Program-made: the position numbers and the translations under genes
Notes under the pieces: model-generated
Seen by the model: only the letters and a program-made list of their open reading frames with translations
Told to the model about the DNA's origin: nothing
Databases searched by the model: none
DNA from: Alloascoidea africana
Taxonomy: Eukaryota > Ascomycota > Alloascoideomycetes > Alloascoideales > Alloascoideaceae
Assembly: GCA_030581615.1 (NCBI GenBank)
Contig: JAKTTT010000058.1
Coordinates: forward strand, 62,001-126,000
Direction: 5' to 3'
Length of the DNA stretch: 64,000 nucleotides
Part shown: piece after piece, positions 61,230 through 64,000 of the stretch
How the letters are laid out: the number at the start of each line of letters is the position of its first letter
How positions within the stretch are numbered: the stretch's first letter is position 1

Positions 61230-61310
61230 AGAGAAAGATATATACTGTTGTGAATGAAAGCTAGATGCATTTTATAAACTAATAACTTTTTGAGACTTGC
61301 GTAAATGTAT

Positions 61311-62103
61311 TCAATCCCACCAACTTGTTGGACCCATTCCATCAGCATCACAAGATCCAATGAGAGCATATGATGGAGGTCGTTTCTGTTTTTCCTCTTC
61401 TATTTCTTCTTCGGTCATTAATTGTGATCTTGGACCTTGAGGTTTAACATCATTGAATATTTCTTCCTCCACTCTGAATCGAATCTTTTCGTCCACGTCC
61501 AAATACAAATCCTGATCTTCTGTTCTCCAAAGCCAAGTCTTCTCATTCTCATCGCTGAAAGGAGGTGTTAGGGGCAAACACTAAAAAATATAGAGAAAAA
61601 ATATTGAAAATTGAAACATACTATTCGCATCCTTCAAAAAGCAAATGCCTCGGGATGAAAATATCCTCGAAAAACCCTAGTTTCACTGATGCCAATTGCG
61701 TCAATATTTTGTTCTCTCGGTCTGTATCTCTAGATCTTCTTATGAATATACCTTTTATCCCCTCGGGTAGACATTCGGAAATCCATCCTAAAAGTACCTC
61801 ACCGATAAAGGGCTTGAAAACCATCATCCGAAAAGTACCTGGATTCCAACAGTTAGTTGCGATAACCCATACACCAAATGCATTCATACACATACTCTTA
61901 ATAAAGATAGATCCATCTCCAGGCTTGATCAAACCATCATCACTTTTTAGCAGGTCATACATGTGGATACAGAATCCAACGTTAAGTACGACCTTGTTTG
62001 CATACTTGTTGTTTATCTCATATTCCAAAGCCTCCTTTGTATCTGTATCAAATGTGTCTGGAGTGAGCCGAATCAGATCAGACAGCAAAGCAAGCGCTAG
62101 CAT
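61311..62103 (-). CDS. RPC25: RNA polymerase III subunit RPC25 (Rpb7-like)
   Basis: Four exons: 61896-62103, 61752-61838, 61622-61685 and 61311-61554, with introns of 57, 66 and 67 bp; 200 residues against ~212 in yeast. Splicing restores the family blocks: LRLTPDTF...YANKVVLNVG, GDGS, MVFKPFIGEVLLGWISECLPEGIK joined to VKLGFFEDIFIPRHLLFEGC, then EKTWLW, DEKIRFRVEEEIFNDVKPQ and the end SYALIGSCDADGMGPTSWWD. Two introns are open in frame by chance. With Rpc17 it forms the stalk used for initiation at tRNA and 5S genes. It is the most intron-rich gene here. Confidence 0.95.
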
Positions 62104-62744
62104 TTAGTTTCCTCTGTTGCCATTCTCTGCTCGTCCCGTACTCTGACCTCCGGGCCTTGAAAAACTTTGAAACCCCTGTCACGTGAACAGGGACATCCCG
62201 ATGGTGGGTGCACGGGTGTCTGCCGTTCTCGCTGCTCCGTTCGCAGCGAGTCACCGCCGTGGAGGCTGCTGGGTCGTTGGACCTGGGTCGTTGGACCTGG
62301 GGCCGGTGCCAAGCGGGCAGCCAGAGCACACGGGCCGGGTCCACGGGGCCCTGGAGCTGGAGCACTGAAGATTCAAACCGCTCCTGCCCAGCGCCAATGC
62401 AAATCCCGCCCACCCAAAAGCGGAGAACAGCTCCCAATTGCCGACCCGGAGACTCTTTTGTTCCTTTCGTCTCGCTTTTTCGGACTTTTGTCGGAGTTCG
62501 CGCACCAAAGCGGCTGCCCAGATTAGTAACCTGGCTATGGGCGCGAGCCCATTGGCTGCTCGCTCTCCCCAGATTTCGCTGGATTGGCGTTACCCGGACC
62601 TCGTAGTACTGGCTCTGTCCCCCACCCAATTAATACACCTTTCTTCGTTCGCTTTAATCCCTCTCTTTTTCCCTTCCTCTTTCTTCCCCCCGTGAAACCC
62701 TCCCCCGTTTCTCTCTGTTTGCCCTGTATTATCAGTCTCTAACG
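62104..62744. promoter_or_regulatory. Divergent promoter RPC25/SDH1 with three CCAAT boxes
   Basis: CCAAT/ATTGG pentamers occur at 62551-62555, 62583-62587 and 62626-62630, all within 200 bp of the SDH1 ATG; CCAAT is the site of the Hap2/3/4/5 respiratory activator, which is known to control SDH genes in yeasts. A 14-bp unit (GGGTCGTTGGACCT) is tandemly repeated at about 62270-62298. The region is GC-rich compared with other intergenic DNA here. Confidence 0.55.
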
Positions 62745-64000
62745 ATGCTAAAGGCGTTTTCACGAAGCAGGTTTGCTTCCCTAACGGCTGGCGCAGCAAA
62801 TCGCGCTTTCCACTCGTCGGCTGTCGCACGAAAAATCATCTCCAACGAGATCCCCAAGGGGAAAGATGCCTCCTCCCTGCTTTCGAAAAAGTACCACGTT
62901 ATTGACCATGAATATGACTGCGTGGTCGTTGGAGCTGGTGGTGCAGGCCTCAGAGCGGCTTTTGGTCTGGCTTCCTCCGGTTACAAAACAGCTTGTATCT
63001 CCAAGCTTTTCCCAACCAGATCCCACACTGTTGCTGCCCAAGGTGGTATTAATGCTGCTCTCGGTAACATGCACGAGGATGACTGGCATTGGCACATGTA
63101 TGATACGGTGAAAGGTTCTGACTGGCTAGGTGACCAGGATGCTATTCACTATATGACCAGAGAGGCTCCGGACTCAATTATCGAATTGGAGCACTACGGT
63201 GTCCCCTTTTCCAGAACTCCAGAAGGAAGAATTTACCAGCGGGCCTTTGGTGGTCAATCAAGGGATTACGGGAAAGGTGGCCAGGCTTACCGAACCTGTG
63301 CCGTTGCTGACAGAACCGGACATGCTCTTCTCCACAGTCTGTATGGCCAGTCTCTAAGACATAACACCCAGTTTTTCATTGAGTTTTTTGCTCTGGACTT
63401 GTTGATGCAGGATGGAAAGTGTATCGGTGTCATGGCCTATAATGAAGAAGACGGAACTCTCCACCGTTTCAGAGCCCATGAAACTGTCCTTGCAACTGGA
63501 GGATACGGAAGAGCTTACTTTTCTTGTACCTCTGCCCACACCTGTACTGGTGATGGTAACGCCATGGTCACAAGAGCTGGTCTGCCCCAGCAAGATTTGG
63601 AATTTGTTCAGTTCCACCCCTCTGGTATTTACGGATCCGGCTGTTTGATTACAGAAGGTGCCCGTGGTGAGGGTGGTTACTTGGTCAACTCCGAAGGTGA
63701 GCGATTCATGGAGCGATATGCTCCCAGCGCTAAGGATTTGGCTTCTCGAGATGTTGTTTCCCGTGCCATTACTATGGAAATCAGAGAAGGAAGAGGTGTC
63801 GGTCCTGAGAAGGATCACATGTTCCTCCAACTATCCCATCTACCACCTGCTGTGCTACATGAGCGTCTTCCAGGAATTTCAGAAACCGCTGCCATTTTTG
63901 CAGGTGTTGATGTGACAAAGGAACCAATTCCAATTCTCCCCACTGTCCACTATAATATGGGTGGTATTCCAACAAAATGGACTGGTGAGGCTTTGACAAT
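62745..64000 (+). CDS. SDH1: Succinate dehydrogenase flavoprotein SDH1 (5' part)
   Basis: Starts at ATG 62745 and stays open to the right edge (418 residues seen of ~640). The mitochondrial presequence ([20 protein letters not shown]) precedes the FAD domain: [20 protein letters not shown], then [16 protein letters not shown] with the His that carries covalent [40 protein letters not shown], and [25 protein letters not shown]. The sequence is very close to Saccharomyces Sdh1. It is the catalytic subunit of complex II, which oxidises succinate to fumarate. CTG encodes positions that are leucine in other species. Confidence 0.98.
   Translation, partial: MLKAFSRSRFASLTAGAANRAFHSSAVARKIISNEIPKGKDASSLLSKKYHVIDHEYDCVVVGAGGAGLRAAFGLASSGYKTACISKLFPTRSHTVAAQGGINAALGNMHEDDWHWHMYDTVKGSDWLGDQDAIHYMTREAPDSIIELEHYGVPFSRTPEGRIYQRAFGGQSRDYGKGGQAYRTCAVADRTGHALLHSLYGQSLRHNTQFFIEFFALDLLMQDGKCIGVMAYNEEDGTLHRFRAHETVLATGGYGRAYFSCTSAHTCTGDGNAMVTRAGLPQQDLEFVQFHPSGIYGSGCLITEGARGEGGYLVNSEGERFMERYAPSAKDLASRDVVSRAITMEIREGRGVGPEKDHMFLQLSHLPPAVLHERLPGISETAAIFAGVDVTKEPIPILPTVHYNMGGIPTKWTGEALT

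Noticed and set aside
62745-64000. CUG-Ser genetic code
   Set aside because: CTG codons fall at leucine positions conserved in SDH1 of other yeasts, so the standard code fits.
1-64000. CRISPR arrays, prophage or bacterial operon structure
   Set aside because: Spliced eukaryotic genes throughout; no spaced direct repeats of CRISPR type were seen.

Overview
The window looks like nuclear DNA of a budding yeast from an early-branching part of Saccharomycotina. Genes are compact, with many short (50-105 bp) introns that start GTATGT or GTAAGT and carry TACTAAC/GCTAAC branch sites. CTG stands at conserved leucine positions of SDH1, so this is not a CUG-Ser yeast. A PEX20-type peroxin, a CTNNBL1 homologue and SYF2 are kept; these are lost or replaced in the Saccharomyces line. 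This placement is inference from gene content and intron style; I had no search tool.

Layout. 1-251 is the 5' end of an unknown gene leaving the window. About 0.56-7.9 kb is a graveyard of Ty3/gypsy-like LTR elements in both orientations, containing a ~441 bp inverted duplication of reverse-transcriptase sequence and ending in a solo LTR with a perfect 5-bp target duplication directly upstream of tRNA-Gly(GCC). 9.2-29.1 kb is gene-dense: an MTOC/gamma-tubulin-tether-like coiled-coil protein, CTNNBL1 head-to-head with SYF2, an Oca-type pseudophosphatase, a CSI2-like membrane protein, a lipid-droplet hydrolase, a TANGO2 protein, a zinc-cluster-less regulator-like protein, an F-box/LRR protein, GID8, a membrane-anchored ubiquitin-like protein and HNM1 choline permease. 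29.1-35.4 kb is an AT-rich gene desert with an intron-bearing tRNA-Thr(UGU) and a pair of nearly identical 226-bp inverted repeats around a 1.1-kb core; a regional centromere is one possible reading.

35.4-42.6 kb holds VPS11, a transcription-type cyclin and a LAM-family sterol transporter. 43.6-46.0 kb is a second repeat island: a 433-bp foldback/MITE-like element and a dead pogo/Fot1-type DNA transposase. 46.3-64 kb holds a mitochondrial DUF2358-like protein, FRD1/OSM1, PEX20, PRO1, QNS1, an AVT3/4-type vacuolar transporter, an unknown C-terminally membrane-anchored protein, RPT1, RPC25 with four exons, and the start of SDH1, which runs off the right edge.

The genes are mostly housekeeping (splicing, ubiquitin/proteasome, lipid and peroxisome transport, NAD and proline synthesis, respiration) and do not form one pathway. 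Functional links seen are the divergent splicing pair CTNNBL1/SYF2, the divergent VPS11/cyclin, PRO1/QNS1 and RPC25/SDH1 pairs, and two sterol/lipid-handling genes. I did not find a clear new defence or mobile system; the most unusual items are the inverted-repeat-flanked core in the desert, the WxxxY repeat array in PEX20, the Cys-to-Ser Oca protein and two unrecognised membrane proteins.
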